NCBI RefSeq assembly: GCF_003515705.1
Contig: NZ_QWEH01000001.1
Span: 558,001 to 622,000 of the forward strand
Length of the DNA stretch: 64,000 nucleotides
Direction: 5' to 3'
DNA from: Oceanobacillus profundus
GTDB taxonomy: Bacteria > Bacillota > Bacilli > Bacillales > Amphibacillaceae
This document shows positions 16,941-26,137 of the stretch, one piece after another (position 1 is the first letter of the stretch; every line of letters starts with the position of its first letter). Below the pieces are notes generated by a model. It saw nothing but the letters and a program-made list of their open reading frames with translations, ran no database searches and had not been told where the DNA came from. The position numbers and the translations under genes were made by a program.

Positions 16941-17831
16941 ATGCTTGAAAAATTAACAACGGAAGCGCGAAATCAACATACGATGCATTTAGATGAAATG
17001 ACTACGTTGGATATTTTGCGCACGATGAATAAAGAAGATCAACAGGTTTTAACGGCGATTAAGGAGCAACTTCCACAAATTGAGAAGGCTACGAAATATG
17101 CAATTGAATCATTCAACAAAAACGGAAGACTTATTTACGTTGGGGCAGGAACAAGTGGTAGATTGGGAGTTTTAGATGCTGTAGAATGTGTTCCTACATT
17201 TGGTACGTCCCCAGAGATGGTACAAGGAATTATTGCGGGTGGAATGAAAGCGCTTTATGAAGCGGCTGAGGGGGCTGAGGACGATCCAGAACTTGGAGCA
17301 AACGATTTAAAGAGCATTCAACTGTCAGAAAATGATACGGTCATTGGAATTGCTGCAAGCGGGCGTACCCCTTACGTTATCGGAGCATTACAATATGCGA
17401 ATTCGAAAAAAGCGAGTACAGTAAGTATATCCTGTAATAAAGACGCAGTAATGAGTCAATACGCTTCGGTGGCGATTGAACTTCTAACGGGATCTGAGGT
17501 ACTAACTGGTTCTACCAGATTAAAGGCTGGCACTTCTCAGAAGATGGTCTTAAATATGATTTCTACTGCATCGATGGTAGGGATTGGTAAGGTTTACCAA
17601 AACTTTATGGTAGATTTAAAGCCGACAAATGAGAAATTAGAAGAAAGGTCCAAACGAAATATTATGGAAGTTACTGGAGTCGATTATGAAACTGCAGCCT
17701 CTTATTTTGAGAAATCGAAGCATCAGGTGAAGATAGCAATCGTTATGATTTTATTGCAATGCTCCTATGAAGATGCTATTAACAAGCTTAAGAACTCTGA
17801 CGGATTTGTGCGACGCGCATTAGCAAAGTAA
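16941..17831 (+). CDS. murQ: N-acetylmuramic acid 6-phosphate etherase
   Basis: Cleaves the lactyl ether of MurNAc-6-P to give GlcNAc-6-P and D-lactate, in cell-wall recycling. The 296-residue SIS-fold protein has the family block YVGAGTSGRLGVLDA, the VECVPTFGTSPEMV segment, the EGAEDD catalytic acid region, GIAASGRTPYV, and a C-terminal helical UBA-like end. RBS AGAGGAGG. The product feeds NagA and NagB encoded 8 kb away. It heads the operon with murP and mupG. Confidence 0.95.
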   Translation: MLEKLTTEARNQHTMHLDEMTTLDILRTMNKEDQQVLTAIKEQLPQIEKATKYAIESFNKNGRLIYVGAGTSGRLGVLDAVECVPTFGTSPEMVQGIIAGGMKALYEAAEGAEDDPELGANDLKSIQLSENDTVIGIAASGRTPYVIGALQYANSKKASTVSISCNKDAVMSQYASVAIELLTGSEVLTGSTRLKAGTSQKMVLNMISTASMVGIGKVYQNFMVDLKPTNEKLEERSKRNIMEVTGVDYETAASYFEKSKHQVKIAIVMILLQCSYEDAINKLKNSDGFVRRALAK

Positions 17832-17850
17832 GAAAAAGGAGGGGTCAATT

Positions 17851-19224
17851 ATGAAGAAAGAACAAAGAATGGCTACAGATATATTAGAACATGTTGGTGG
17901 AAAAGACAATATTCAGCGAGTCGCTCATTGTATGACAAGGTTGCGTTTGTCATTAAAGGACGATTCGAAAGTGAATATGACTGACTTAAAGCGTGTAGAA
18001 GGTGTGATGGGAGTTGTTGAGGATGAAACGTTACAGGTCGTTATTGGACCTGGAACCGTAAATAAAGTTGCTGCTGAGATGAGTCAACTAACCGGGTTTG
18101 GTATCGGTGAAGATGCAACACCAGATGATTTAACATTTGAAGAAAAAGCAGCCCTTGATAAACAAAAACTCAAAGCAAAAAATCGAACACCATTTAAAAA
18201 TTTTCTGCGTAAGCTTGGAAATATTTTTATTCCACTTATTCCAGGTTTGGTTGCTTCAGGGATTCTTAATGGAGCAGCTAACTTTGCAGTGAATGCAGGA
18301 GTAGACAGAGAACAAACATGGATGCAAATTTTACTTTTGCTTGGAAGCGTTGTCTTTGCATCATTAGGAATATTGGTTGGTTGGAATACGGCAAAAGAAT
18401 TTGGCGGGACACCGGTATTAGGCGCCATTGCAGGAATGTTCTTATTTAGCCCGCTGCTCGCAGATATTACGATTTATGGTGAAGCCCTAACTCCTGGTAG
18501 AGGCGGTTTGTTTGGTGTTATTTTCGCCGCCTGGTTAATGACATTTGTTGAGAAAAATGTTCGTAAAGTGATGTGGGATGCAGTAGATATTATCTTTACA
18601 CCTTTGATCACATTACTTGTTGTCGGATTTGCTTCATTATACGCCGTTATGCCAGTAGCTGGTATTTTGTCAGATGGTATCACGATGGGGCTAACTGCTT
18701 TAATTGATACAGGTGGGGCGATAGCAGGAGCAGTACTAGCAGGATTTTTTCTGCCATTAGTTATGGTTGGTTTACACCACGGCTTAACACCGATTCATCT
18801 TGAATTAATTAATGTCTATAATGAGACTGCATTGTTAACCATTTTAGCGATGGGTGGAGCTGGACAAGTTGGCGCAGCGATTGCGATTTTTGTAAAAACA
18901 AAGAATACGCGTCTGCGAAATATTATCAAAGGGAGTGCTCCAGTAGGATTCCTGGGAATTGGCGAACCGTTAATGTATGGAGTAACATTACCATTAGGAA
19001 GACCGTTTTTAACAGCTTGTCTGGGAGCTTCCGTTGGTGGAGCATTCCAAGCAGTTATGAGTACAGCATCATCGGGAATTGGCGTTTCTGGTTTGTCCCT
19101 AATCCCACTCATAACAAATGGACAATATATAAGCTATTTCCTCGGACTCGTCATTTCGTATGCGTTTGGATTCCTGTTTACGTATGCATTTGGCTTTAAG
19201 GAAAGCATGGCAGATGGTATTTAA
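17851..19224 (+). CDS. murP: PTS EIIBC, MurNAc type
   Basis: Imports MurNAc, or the disaccharide MurNAc-GlcNAc, as the 6-phosphate. The 457-residue protein starts with an EIIB domain, phosphocysteine 27 in AHCMTRLRL, followed by a linker and an EIIC domain of the sucrose/trehalose family (about 110-455, with GLHHGLTPIHLE and FLGIGEPLMYG). No EIIA is fused or adjacent; the Crr-like EIIA of the nag operon is the likely donor. It begins 19 bases after murQ. MupG downstream supports uptake of the disaccharide. Confidence 0.92.
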   Translation: MKKEQRMATDILEHVGGKDNIQRVAHCMTRLRLSLKDDSKVNMTDLKRVEGVMGVVEDETLQVVIGPGTVNKVAAEMSQLTGFGIGEDATPDDLTFEEKAALDKQKLKAKNRTPFKNFLRKLGNIFIPLIPGLVASGILNGAANFAVNAGVDREQTWMQILLLLGSVVFASLGILVGWNTAKEFGGTPVLGAIAGMFLFSPLLADITIYGEALTPGRGGLFGVIFAAWLMTFVEKNVRKVMWDAVDIIFTPLITLLVVGFASLYAVMPVAGILSDGITMGLTALIDTGGAIAGAVLAGFFLPLVMVGLHHGLTPIHLELINVYNETALLTILAMGGAGQVGAAIAIFVKTKNTRLRNIIKGSAPVGFLGIGEPLMYGVTLPLGRPFLTACLGASVGGAFQAVMSTASSGIGVSGLSLIPLITNGQYISYFLGLVISYAFGFLFTYAFGFKESMADGI

Positions 19225-19237
19225 TAGGCTTTAAGAT

Positions 19238-19266
19238 TAGGAGGTTGCTTTAACCTCCTATCTTTG
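19238..19266 (+). terminator. Hairpin between murP and mupG
   Basis: Nine-bp stem TAGGAGGTT / AACCTCCTA with a 5-base loop, followed by TCTTTGCTT. The T-run is poor, so it may only reduce read-through into mupG, which has no other promoter in the short gap. Confidence 0.6.
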
Positions 19267-19297
19267 CTTACATCATAATTAAATGGAGGGAATCAGT

Positions 19298-20368
19298 GTG
19301 TTAGGAATTTCTGTTTATCTAGGGAATGAGCCAATTGAACAGCAGACTCCCTATATTCGTAAGATGAAGGAAAGCGGATTTCAGTCGATTTTTACATCGC
19401 TCCATATTCCTGAGGACGATCACTCGACCTATAAGGATCAGCTTCAGGCACTTGGAAAAGTAGCAATTGAATTAGATATGGAATTGATGGCAGATATTTC
19501 ACCGAATTCATTACAGGCACTAGGGTTTAATTGGGAAAATGCGGATAAATTACTAAATTGGGGACTATCAGGTCTTCGGATCGATTATGGTGTGGACGAG
19601 CAAACGATTATTGATTTGTCTCACAAAATGCGCATCGCACTAAACGCAAGTACGATTACAGCGGATTCGTTACACGATATGAAAGCAAAGGGGCTAAACA
19701 CTGAAGCAGTGGAAGCTTGGCATAATTATTACCCGCGACCAGAAACTGGACTTGGACTAAGTGATTTTATCCAAAAAAACAGGCTGTTCAAATCAGCAGG
19801 GATTACTGTAATGGCATTCATTCCTGGGGACAAGCAATTAAGGGGTCCGCTATATGAAAAACTGCCAACCTTGGAACAGCATCGCAAGCACTCACCTTTT
19901 ACTGCCTTTTTGGAATTAGAGAAACTGGCAGGGGTGGATAAAATTGTGGTTGGTGACGTTGAATTAAGTGAAGCGTCATTAGAACAATTTCGCGACTATA
20001 AGCAAGATGAAATTGTCGTTCGAGCTATTCCAGATAAACTGACAGACTCTGAAATCCTTAGCAAATCAGTGAGTCCATTCACCAACCGGGCAGATAACGC
20101 GAGAGACTGTATCCGTGCAGTTGAATCGAGAGGTTATGCGCAATTTGGAGAAGCAGTTGTTCAGCCCCGCAACTGTGTGGAACGATCAGCTGGCTCCGTT
20201 ACGATCGATAATGAGAAATATATGCGTTATCAAGGAGAAATTCAAATTGCATTAGCCGATTTACCAGCAGATGAAAGAGTAAATGTACTTGGAAAAGTCA
20301 TTGACGATGATTTACCATTGCTTCCATGGATTAAGGGCAACCAGAAGTTTCGGATTAAATGGGTGTAA
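19298..20368 (+). CDS. mupG: 6-phospho-N-acetylmuramidase MupG (DUF871 family)
   Basis: Splits intracellular MurNAc-6-P-GlcNAc, produced by MurP, into MurNAc-6-P and GlcNAc, so MurQ can act. The 356-residue protein is the DUF871 type: TIM barrel with LGISVYLGNEPIEQQ at the start, TSLHIPED, MADISP, GLRIDYG, the HNYYPRPETGLG block and FIPGDKQLRGPLYEKLPTLE, then a small C-terminal beta domain. GTG at 19298 is chosen because GGAGGG is properly spaced; an ATG at 19283 lies on that site. The order murQ-murP-mupG matches recycling operons of Firmicutes. Confidence 0.92.
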   Translation: MLGISVYLGNEPIEQQTPYIRKMKESGFQSIFTSLHIPEDDHSTYKDQLQALGKVAIELDMELMADISPNSLQALGFNWENADKLLNWGLSGLRIDYGVDEQTIIDLSHKMRIALNASTITADSLHDMKAKGLNTEAVEAWHNYYPRPETGLGLSDFIQKNRLFKSAGITVMAFIPGDKQLRGPLYEKLPTLEQHRKHSPFTAFLELEKLAGVDKIVVGDVELSEASLEQFRDYKQDEIVVRAIPDKLTDSEILSKSVSPFTNRADNARDCIRAVESRGYAQFGEAVVQPRNCVERSAGSVTIDNEKYMRYQGEIQIALADLPADERVNVLGKVIDDDLPLLPWIKGNQKFRIKWV

Positions 20369-20414
20369 TCAAGGTATCTTTAGCAGAATGTCAGGAACAA
20401 AGGGGGGAATAAGG

Positions 20415-20915
20415 ATGATCATTAGATCAATCGCGGAAAGTGATGCAGAAAATTTTGTTGAGCTAAGTAAGGAAATCGATGCATCTGGCTTTATGTTACA
20501 TGATCCAGGAGAACGCGATACGACGATCGAGCAACAACAAAAATCAATCGAACGGATTCTAACTGAAAAAAATACAGTCTTTTTAGTAGCTGAAGCTGAT
20601 AACAAATTGGTTGGCTTTATTGCAGCATTCGGTGGGAAACTGATTAGAAACAAGCATTCAGCATACCTTGTTTTAGGCATTCTCGAAGCATATCAAGGAC
20701 AAGGAATAGCTACAAAATTATTTCAGCGAATTTTTGAGTGGGCAAAAGAAGTTGGGATTTCAAGATTAGAATTAACAGTTATAAAAGAAAATATAAAAGC
20801 ATTTAATTTATACCGAAAAATGGGATTCGTTGTAGAGGGAGAGAAAGTCAATTCCTTGATGATAGACGGTAAACCGGTTAATGAGTATTATTTATATAAA
20901 TTGATAGGGACATAA
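20415..20915 (+). CDS. GNAT family N-acetyltransferase
   Basis: Predicted acetyl-CoA-dependent acetyltransferase, substrate unknown. The 166-residue protein is a single GNAT domain, with the acetyl-CoA loop in EAYQGQGIATKLFQR and the later ELTVIKENIKAFNLYRKMGF block. The start at 20415 follows AGGGGGGAATAAGG. It follows mupG by 46 bases and is probably co-transcribed, so a link to amino-sugar or muropeptide handling is possible but unproven. A terminator follows. Confidence 0.85.
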   Translation: MIIRSIAESDAENFVELSKEIDASGFMLHDPGERDTTIEQQQKSIERILTEKNTVFLVAEADNKLVGFIAAFGGKLIRNKHSAYLVLGILEAYQGQGIATKLFQRIFEWAKEVGISRLELTVIKENIKAFNLYRKMGFVVEGEKVNSLMIDGKPVNEYYLYKLIGT

Positions 20916-20956
20916 ATCTCATTCAAAACGGTATTTTACTTGTAATCTGCATGAGG

Positions 20957-21001
20957 AGGAAGCTAACAGTCTAAATAGATTAGATTATTAGCTTCCTTTT
21001 T
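20957..21001 (+). terminator. Terminator after the GNAT gene
   Basis: Ten-bp stem AGGAAGCTAA / TTAGCTTCCT followed by TTTTTAT; a smaller inner stem TCTAA/TTAGA lies in the loop. Confidence 0.85.
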
Positions 21002-21211
21002 ATGGATTGCTGTAGATTCACCTACATTTAGGTATGAGGGACTGAAGGGGAATTAATTATTTTGCAGTATATGGTTCTTCATTACTCTTATGTTGTGTTT
21101 GAACGAGATATAGCTTCTATATTGTGTGGATCTCCCTAAATTAGTCAACGTAAAAAAACATGTTATACTAAAATAAAATTTCAATTATTTATTTCAGAAG
21201 GAGGTTCAGCA

Positions 21212-21979
21212 ATGACAGCAAATAAAGAAAAAGTATCCATGGTGTCCTCAGTAGATAAAGCAATTGATATATTATTAGTTTTGGGTGAAACAGATAATAA
21301 AACAATACGAGAGCTAGGGCAGCAATTAGATATTACGAAAAGTACATTGCACCGAATTTTACAAACATTAGAAGTGCGTGGTCTCGTAAAGAAAAATAAT
21401 CTCACTGAGAAATATGCGCTAGGTTATAAAATCTTAGAATTAGGTTCTCATTTAAAATTGCAAAATGAAATTAGGGAACTGGCAATTACGCATATGGAGA
21501 AGCTGCGTGATAGGATTGGAGACACGGTTCAATTAGCAATTCTAGAGGAAGATGAAATTATGATAATTGAAACGGTGGAAGGAACAAATGCATTGAGGGT
21601 TTTTGCGCAACCTGGTCAAAAATACCCCATAACATATGGTAATTTTGGGAAAGTTTTTCTAGCCTATCAAACTCCATCAAATGTTTTACATCACATCAAG
21701 AACAACCCATTAAAGAAATATGCTTCAGCTTCGATAGTGGAAGAGGAAAAATTTATAATCAAAGTTAACGAAGTGAGAGAAACGAAAATCTCAATCAGTG
21801 TTGATGATCCAATTGAAGGTGCATTTAGTATGGCAGTGCCAATCGTAAAGAGAAATGGAGACATTGTTGCCTCTTTAGCAATAGCCGGGGTAAAGACACA
21901 GGAAAATTTAGACAACATAGATCAGCTGCAAGATATTATAAAAGAGTATGCGGAACGGATTTCGAATGAACTGAAGTGA
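21212..21979 (+). CDS. IclR family transcriptional regulator
   Basis: Regulator of 255 residues with an N-terminal winged helix (about 10-70, with TIRELGQQLDITKSTLHRIL) and a C-terminal IclR effector domain (about 85-255). AGAAGGAGG precedes the ATG. It is followed by a Rossmann-fold gene, a sugar-kinase-like gene and an HbpS-like gene in the same direction, which may be its targets, although hairpins separate them. No ligand can be inferred. Confidence 0.9.
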   Translation: MTANKEKVSMVSSVDKAIDILLVLGETDNKTIRELGQQLDITKSTLHRILQTLEVRGLVKKNNLTEKYALGYKILELGSHLKLQNEIRELAITHMEKLRDRIGDTVQLAILEEDEIMIIETVEGTNALRVFAQPGQKYPITYGNFGKVFLAYQTPSNVLHHIKNNPLKKYASASIVEEEKFIIKVNEVRETKISISVDDPIEGAFSMAVPIVKRNGDIVASLAIAGVKTQENLDNIDQLQDIIKEYAERISNELK

Positions 21980-22035
21980 CTTTATTATTTTTGTACTAAT
22001 TTTTTACATAAAATCTCTATTACATCATTAACCAT

Positions 22036-22068
22036 GACTTCACCTTTATAAATAGGGAGGTCTTTTTT
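22036..22068 (+). terminator. Weak terminator after the IclR gene
   Basis: An imperfect stem (GACTTC with GGAGGTC, one wobble) with a long loop is followed by six T. Stem quality is poor. Confidence 0.4.
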
Positions 22069-22187
22069 ATTTACAAAAAACGACTATCAAATAATAAACA
22101 CCAATAAATTCCTCCTTGATAAAAGAAAGAATATTTAGTACAATAATAAAAACAGGACACTGTCCCGAAAAAAACGGAGGTAATAAA

Positions 22188-23309
22188 ATGAGTAAAGTAA
22201 TGCTTGTCGGTTTAGGTGAAGTCGGAACACATATTTTAGAGTTTCTAGTTCGAGATCCAAAATGTCCGGAGTTGGTGGTGTGTGATTTCAACCAGGAAGT
22301 TTCTGAGAAAAGAGTGAACAATGCATTAATCGGCGCTGCGGTTAATCGGTTGTATCCTAAGGTTACCTTTGAAAGAGTCGATCTTTCTGAAGAAGATGCT
22401 ACAGCTGATATTGTCTCTAAACATAATCCAGATCTCGTGATTAACTGTGCAGTCATGCAAACATGGCATGTTATTCGAAAACTACCAAAAGAGCAGTACG
22501 AAAGGTTAAGTTCGGCTACTTTAGGTGCATGGCTTCCGTGTCAATTAGGACTTTCTTACAAACTAATGAAAGCGATTAAAAAATCTGGAGTTGAACCAAA
22601 AGTAATCAATACGTCATTGTCATGTCTAACAAACCCTGTATTAGCTAAAGTAGGATTAGCTCCAACAATTGGGATCGGTAATGTTGAATTGATTGAACCG
22701 GCATTACGCGTAAATATAGCTAGAAAGTTAAATGTTCCAATGGATATAATTAAAACGTACTTGGTTGCACATCACTTATGGTGGGTATACCCTCGGGAAG
22801 CAGGTTATAAAAAAGGACCTTATTTCTTAAAAATTATGGTTAACGATAGAGATGTCACAGACCAGTTTGATACGGATGAATTAATGTGGGAATCGATTAA
22901 GTTATATGCACCGGGGACAGAATTCACAACTGTTTCAGCTAGTTCAACTATTAAAAATATGTACGCACTGTTAAGTTCAACACCGATATTTACCCATTCA
23001 CCATCACCAAATGGATTGCCAGGCGGATATCCAATTCTTCTAAGTAATCAAGGGGCTGAGCTTGCCTTACCAGAGGGGATTACAGAAGAAGAAGCTATTA
23101 AAATAAATGAAGAATCATCAAAAATGGATGGAATCGAGAGAATTGAGGATGATGGTACAGTCGTCTTTGCCGATTATGCTCATGAAATATTGCGTGACAT
23201 GATTGGATTTGACCGAAAATCATTTAAAGCGGAAGAAAGCTATGAGGTTGCAATTGAAATGATGACTAAATATAAAACCTTCGCAGCAGGTGCTGTAGTT
23301 TCTTCTTAA
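22188..23309 (+). CDS. Saccharopine dehydrogenase-like Rossmann protein, function unknown
   Basis: A 373-residue protein with an N-terminal NAD(P)-binding motif VGLGEVGTHILEFL and an acidic residue at the end of the second strand (VCDF), followed by a large C-terminal domain. The general fold matches saccharopine dehydrogenase and related proteins, but I do not recognise a characterised member. His-rich blocks (LVAHHLWWVYPREAGY, TPIFTHSP) may line the substrate site. ATG at 22188 follows ACGGAGG; the frame opens earlier but without a ribosome site. No transmembrane segment. Its neighbours, an IclR regulator and a GlcNAc-kinase-like gene, suggest sugar or sugar-acid catabolism. Confidence 0.75.
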   Translation: MSKVMLVGLGEVGTHILEFLVRDPKCPELVVCDFNQEVSEKRVNNALIGAAVNRLYPKVTFERVDLSEEDATADIVSKHNPDLVINCAVMQTWHVIRKLPKEQYERLSSATLGAWLPCQLGLSYKLMKAIKKSGVEPKVINTSLSCLTNPVLAKVGLAPTIGIGNVELIEPALRVNIARKLNVPMDIIKTYLVAHHLWWVYPREAGYKKGPYFLKIMVNDRDVTDQFDTDELMWESIKLYAPGTEFTTVSASSTIKNMYALLSSTPIFTHSPSPNGLPGGYPILLSNQGAELALPEGITEEEAIKINEESSKMDGIERIEDDGTVVFADYAHEILRDMIGFDRKSFKAEESYEVAIEMMTKYKTFAAGAVVSS

Positions 23310-23388
23310 GGGTACAATTTTTTGCGAAGTTGCCTGCTGATGCAGCCATATTTTTTATATGAACCCTTTACAGAATCTATAGACTTGA

Positions 23389-23422
23389 AGAAAGCAAGGA
23401 GACTAGTCCTTGCTTTCTTTTT
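23389..23422 (+). terminator. Terminator after the Rossmann-fold gene
   Basis: Twelve-bp stem AGAAAGCAAGGA / TCCTTGCTTTCT with a 6-base loop, followed by TTTTTAT. Confidence 0.9.
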
Positions 23423-23549
23423 TATAGAACACCGCTTTAGATTGTTCCTCAATATTGATAACCTAGAGAAATCTAACTAATAATCAATTTTTCCTTCGCA
23501 TATAATCTAATAGATAATCAACTATAAACACTGGTGGAGGCTAGTTATT

Positions 23550-24509
23550 ATGTACGTTTTAGGAATTGATGGTGGTGGTACAAAAACAAAGGGCATCATA
23601 GCAAAGTCGAATGGAGAAATAATTGCCGAAGCAACAGTAGGTCCGACCAACCCAAATAGTGTAGATAAGTGGAGTTTGAAAAAAGAGTTGCAGAATCTAT
23701 TTACTTTATTAAAACAACAGTGTGATTCTTGCTTTTTCCAATTAAAACATGTATTTGCAGGGATGTCAGGTGTTGGCCATCCAACAACGAAAGAGATGGT
23801 GCAAAAGATTCTTGTCGACTTACTACCAGATCATGTGCATGTAACAGTAAATATAGATGCTATTAATGCTCTCTATTCAGGTACTTTAGGTAAACCGGGA
23901 ATTGTACAAATTGCTGGCACAGGCTCCATTACATTTAGTATAAATCATGACGGTTTATCTGACCGTGTGGGGGGATGGGGATATTTAAGTGGGGAGATGG
24001 GAAGCGGTTTTGCACTTGGACGTGATGCTTTAGAGGCAGCTTTCTTAGCCTATGATGGATTAGGGACTCCAACAGCAATTAGTAATTTCCTACTTGAATA
24101 TTTCCAAGCGGCTAAGTTACCCGATATTATCCATGCTGTTTATCAAGAAAAAAACCAGAAAGAACGTGTTGCTTCATTGAGCAAAATAGTAATGAGAGCA
24201 GCTGATAATGGTGACCAAGTTGCACAAGGGATCATTCAAAAAAACGCTGTACATATGGGCAAGTCAATTGCTTGTTTACAAACAAAGCGATTTTCAAAAA
24301 AGGATAGAGTCCCGGTTGTGCTAACAGGTGGGATTTATAATCGACTTGACCTTTTCCAAGCAATAATCGAAAAAGAAATTCGTCAACATCAATTGGAATC
24401 AATACTCACAGTTCCTAAAATGGAACCTATTGGCGGAGCTATTGTTGCTGCGTGGAGGGAAGAAGGAGTTACCGTTAATTCGAGTTTTGTTAAGGTTTTT
24501 ACAAGATAA
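23550..24509 (+). CDS. BadF/BadG/BcrA/BcrD-type ATPase, N-acetylglucosamine kinase-like
   Basis: A sugar kinase of the ASKHA fold, 319 residues. Visible parts are the phosphate-1 loop LGIDGGGTKTKGIIAKS at the start, AGMSGV, NIDAINALYSG, the phosphate-2 motif IAGTGSI, GGWGYLSGEMGSGF, and the adenosine motif VVLTGGIYN. This family includes GlcNAc/GlcN kinase and MurNAc kinase MurK. GlcNAc released by MupG is an obvious substrate in this neighbourhood, but this is inference from distance of about 3 kb. It stands between terminators, so is likely its own unit. Confidence 0.82.
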   Translation: MYVLGIDGGGTKTKGIIAKSNGEIIAEATVGPTNPNSVDKWSLKKELQNLFTLLKQQCDSCFFQLKHVFAGMSGVGHPTTKEMVQKILVDLLPDHVHVTVNIDAINALYSGTLGKPGIVQIAGTGSITFSINHDGLSDRVGGWGYLSGEMGSGFALGRDALEAAFLAYDGLGTPTAISNFLLEYFQAAKLPDIIHAVYQEKNQKERVASLSKIVMRAADNGDQVAQGIIQKNAVHMGKSIACLQTKRFSKKDRVPVVLTGGIYNRLDLFQAIIEKEIRQHQLESILTVPKMEPIGGAIVAAWREEGVTVNSSFVKVFTR

Positions 24510-24711
24510 CCAGTAGTTTACATGAATCAAGTCTTTTTACCTGCCGAGAGTTTGTGCTAGGTATAATGATTTATTTGTTTAATTCTAATAATTACAACTT
24601 GTTTAATATTTTGGTTTAATGTAGAATGAAACTGCAATCATGTGAAACATTTAAAATATCGTTCCTATCACGAGAAATGGATAGTTATTTAATATGAGGG
24701 AGGAATTTTAG

Positions 24712-25125
24712 TTGAGTAAAATGAATCTTGAATTAGCAAAAAAACTTATTGAGGGTGCTGAACAAGAAGCAGCAAATATTGGAGTTTCAATGGTTATATC
24801 CGTTGTTGATGAGGGTGGAAATCTAATCGCAGTACATCGTATGGATGACGCATGGCTGGCTAGTGTTGACATAGCGCAGAATAAAGCTTGGACTTCTGTT
24901 GCGTTAAAGATGCCAACATCAGATTTAGCTGAAGCTACTATTCCTCAAGCTGAATTGTATGGTTTAAACACAACGAATAACGGGCGGATCGTTCTCTTCG
25001 GGGGAGGCATTCCATTAGTTGAAAATGATCAGGTTATTGGTGCTGTTGGCGTGAGTGGCAGCTCTGTAGAACACGATGTTCAAGTGGCTCAGGCAGCAGT
25101 GGATGCTTTTGAAGATATGAGATAG
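24712..25125 (+). CDS. GlcG/HbpS family protein (DUF336)
   Basis: A 137-residue protein of the GlcG/HbpS family, related to the C-terminal domain of PduO. Members have been linked to haem or cobalamin binding and occur next to glycolate and polyol catabolic genes; the biochemical role is usually unknown. Features are ISVVDEGGNLIAVHRMDDAW, KAWTSVALKMPT, and the Gly-rich VLFGGGIPLV and GAVGVSGSS blocks. TTG at 24712 is chosen because GAGGGAGG is correctly placed. A truncated second copy of its 3' end lies at 31313-31477. Confidence 0.85.
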   Translation: MSKMNLELAKKLIEGAEQEAANIGVSMVISVVDEGGNLIAVHRMDDAWLASVDIAQNKAWTSVALKMPTSDLAEATIPQAELYGLNTTNNGRIVLFGGGIPLVENDQVIGAVGVSGSSVEHDVQVAQAAVDAFEDMR

Positions 25126-25149
25126 GTGTAGTATATAATTGTAGAATAG

Positions 25150-25185
25150 AAAACAGTGAATCAGTGGAATGATTCACTGTTTTTC
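25150..25185 (+). terminator. Terminator after the HbpS-like gene
   Basis: Fourteen-bp stem AAAACAGTGAATCA / TGATTCACTGTTTT with a 6-base loop and more T. A very similar hairpin closes the truncated copy at 31509. Confidence 0.9.
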
Positions 25186-25306
25186 TGTGTTTTATTAATA
25201 AGTTAAATTAAGGCAGACTTTGCAATACTTAATAATAGCGTTAAAATAGGTATAAAGAATTATATAATAAATGGGAAGATGTAATAGAAGAAAGGACGTT
25301 AGCTAA

Positions 25307-26089
25307 ATGGATAAACTGCTATTTAATATTCCACCTACAACTTACGCCTCCTTAAGTGAATCTGAACGTTACCTGCTTGAATACATCCATAAAAATATTG
25401 ATGATATCGCAACAATGTCAATTGTTACATTAAGTGAACATGCGACTGTTTCAACTGCAACAATCGTTCGCCTAATGAAAAAGTTAGGTTATAACGGATA
25501 TACCTCATTCAAATATCGACTAAAGCAAGATAAGAAAATGATAGACGTAGATGATCAATTAGGGGATATTGATGAAAATATTAAGCGAGCTATAAGGAAA
25601 AATGAAGAAGAAGTTTTAAAGACAATTCAACTTCAAAGTATTGGCCAAATTGAGGATACCGTTCAAAAAATACATGATGCCGATAAGATCTATATATTTG
25701 CAAGAGGGTTCTCTGAAATGATTGCAAAAGAAATGACGGTCAAACTTCAGGTGATGGGAAAAACATGTGAAAATCATGACGATCCAAACATAATCCGTAT
25801 TAAGTCAAGTAAAATCAAGAAAAGCGAGCTTGCGATTTTTATTTCTTTATCTGGAGAAACGTTGGAGCTTGTTGAAGCTTGTAAAAATCTAAACATAAAA
25901 CAAGTTACTACAATTACCTTAACGACAAATGTCAACTCAAGCTTAAGCAGACTGTCGGATATGACGCTTTTAGGTTATAAAAGCGACTACTCTCTCTTTC
26001 CTGAATATGAAGTTCGATCGAGGCTTTCATTAAACGTTATCGCACGGGTTCTTCTAGATGCATATGTAATTCGAACAAATAATTATTGA
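25307..26089 (+). CDS. RpiR family regulator of the ketose PTS operon
   Basis: A 260-residue regulator with RpiR helix-turn-helix (about 1-78, with EHATVSTATIVRLMKKLGYNG) and a SIS domain (about 108-240, with FARGFSEMIA and FISLSGETLEL). The ATG follows GAAAGGA. It lies upstream of a kinase-PTS-aldolase operon in the same direction, separated by a terminator and a region with two tandem 14-base boxes, so it most likely controls that operon. The ligand would be a ketose phosphate. RpiR identity is clear; target is inferred. Confidence 0.87.
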   Translation: MDKLLFNIPPTTYASLSESERYLLEYIHKNIDDIATMSIVTLSEHATVSTATIVRLMKKLGYNGYTSFKYRLKQDKKMIDVDDQLGDIDENIKRAIRKNEEEVLKTIQLQSIGQIEDTVQKIHDADKIYIFARGFSEMIAKEMTVKLQVMGKTCENHDDPNIIRIKSSKIKKSELAIFISLSGETLELVEACKNLNIKQVTTITLTTNVNSSLSRLSDMTLLGYKSDYSLFPEYEVRSRLSLNVIARVLLDAYVIRTNNY

Positions 26090-26121
26090 TACTAGGAATG
26101 TGATGTTCCTAGTATTTTTTT
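26089..26121 (+). terminator. Terminator of the RpiR gene
   Basis: Perfect 10-bp stem ATACTAGGAA / TTCCTAGTAT with a 7-base loop and a run of T. It begins within the stop codon. Confidence 0.92.
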
Positions 26122-26137
26122 GTGAAATTAAATCTCC

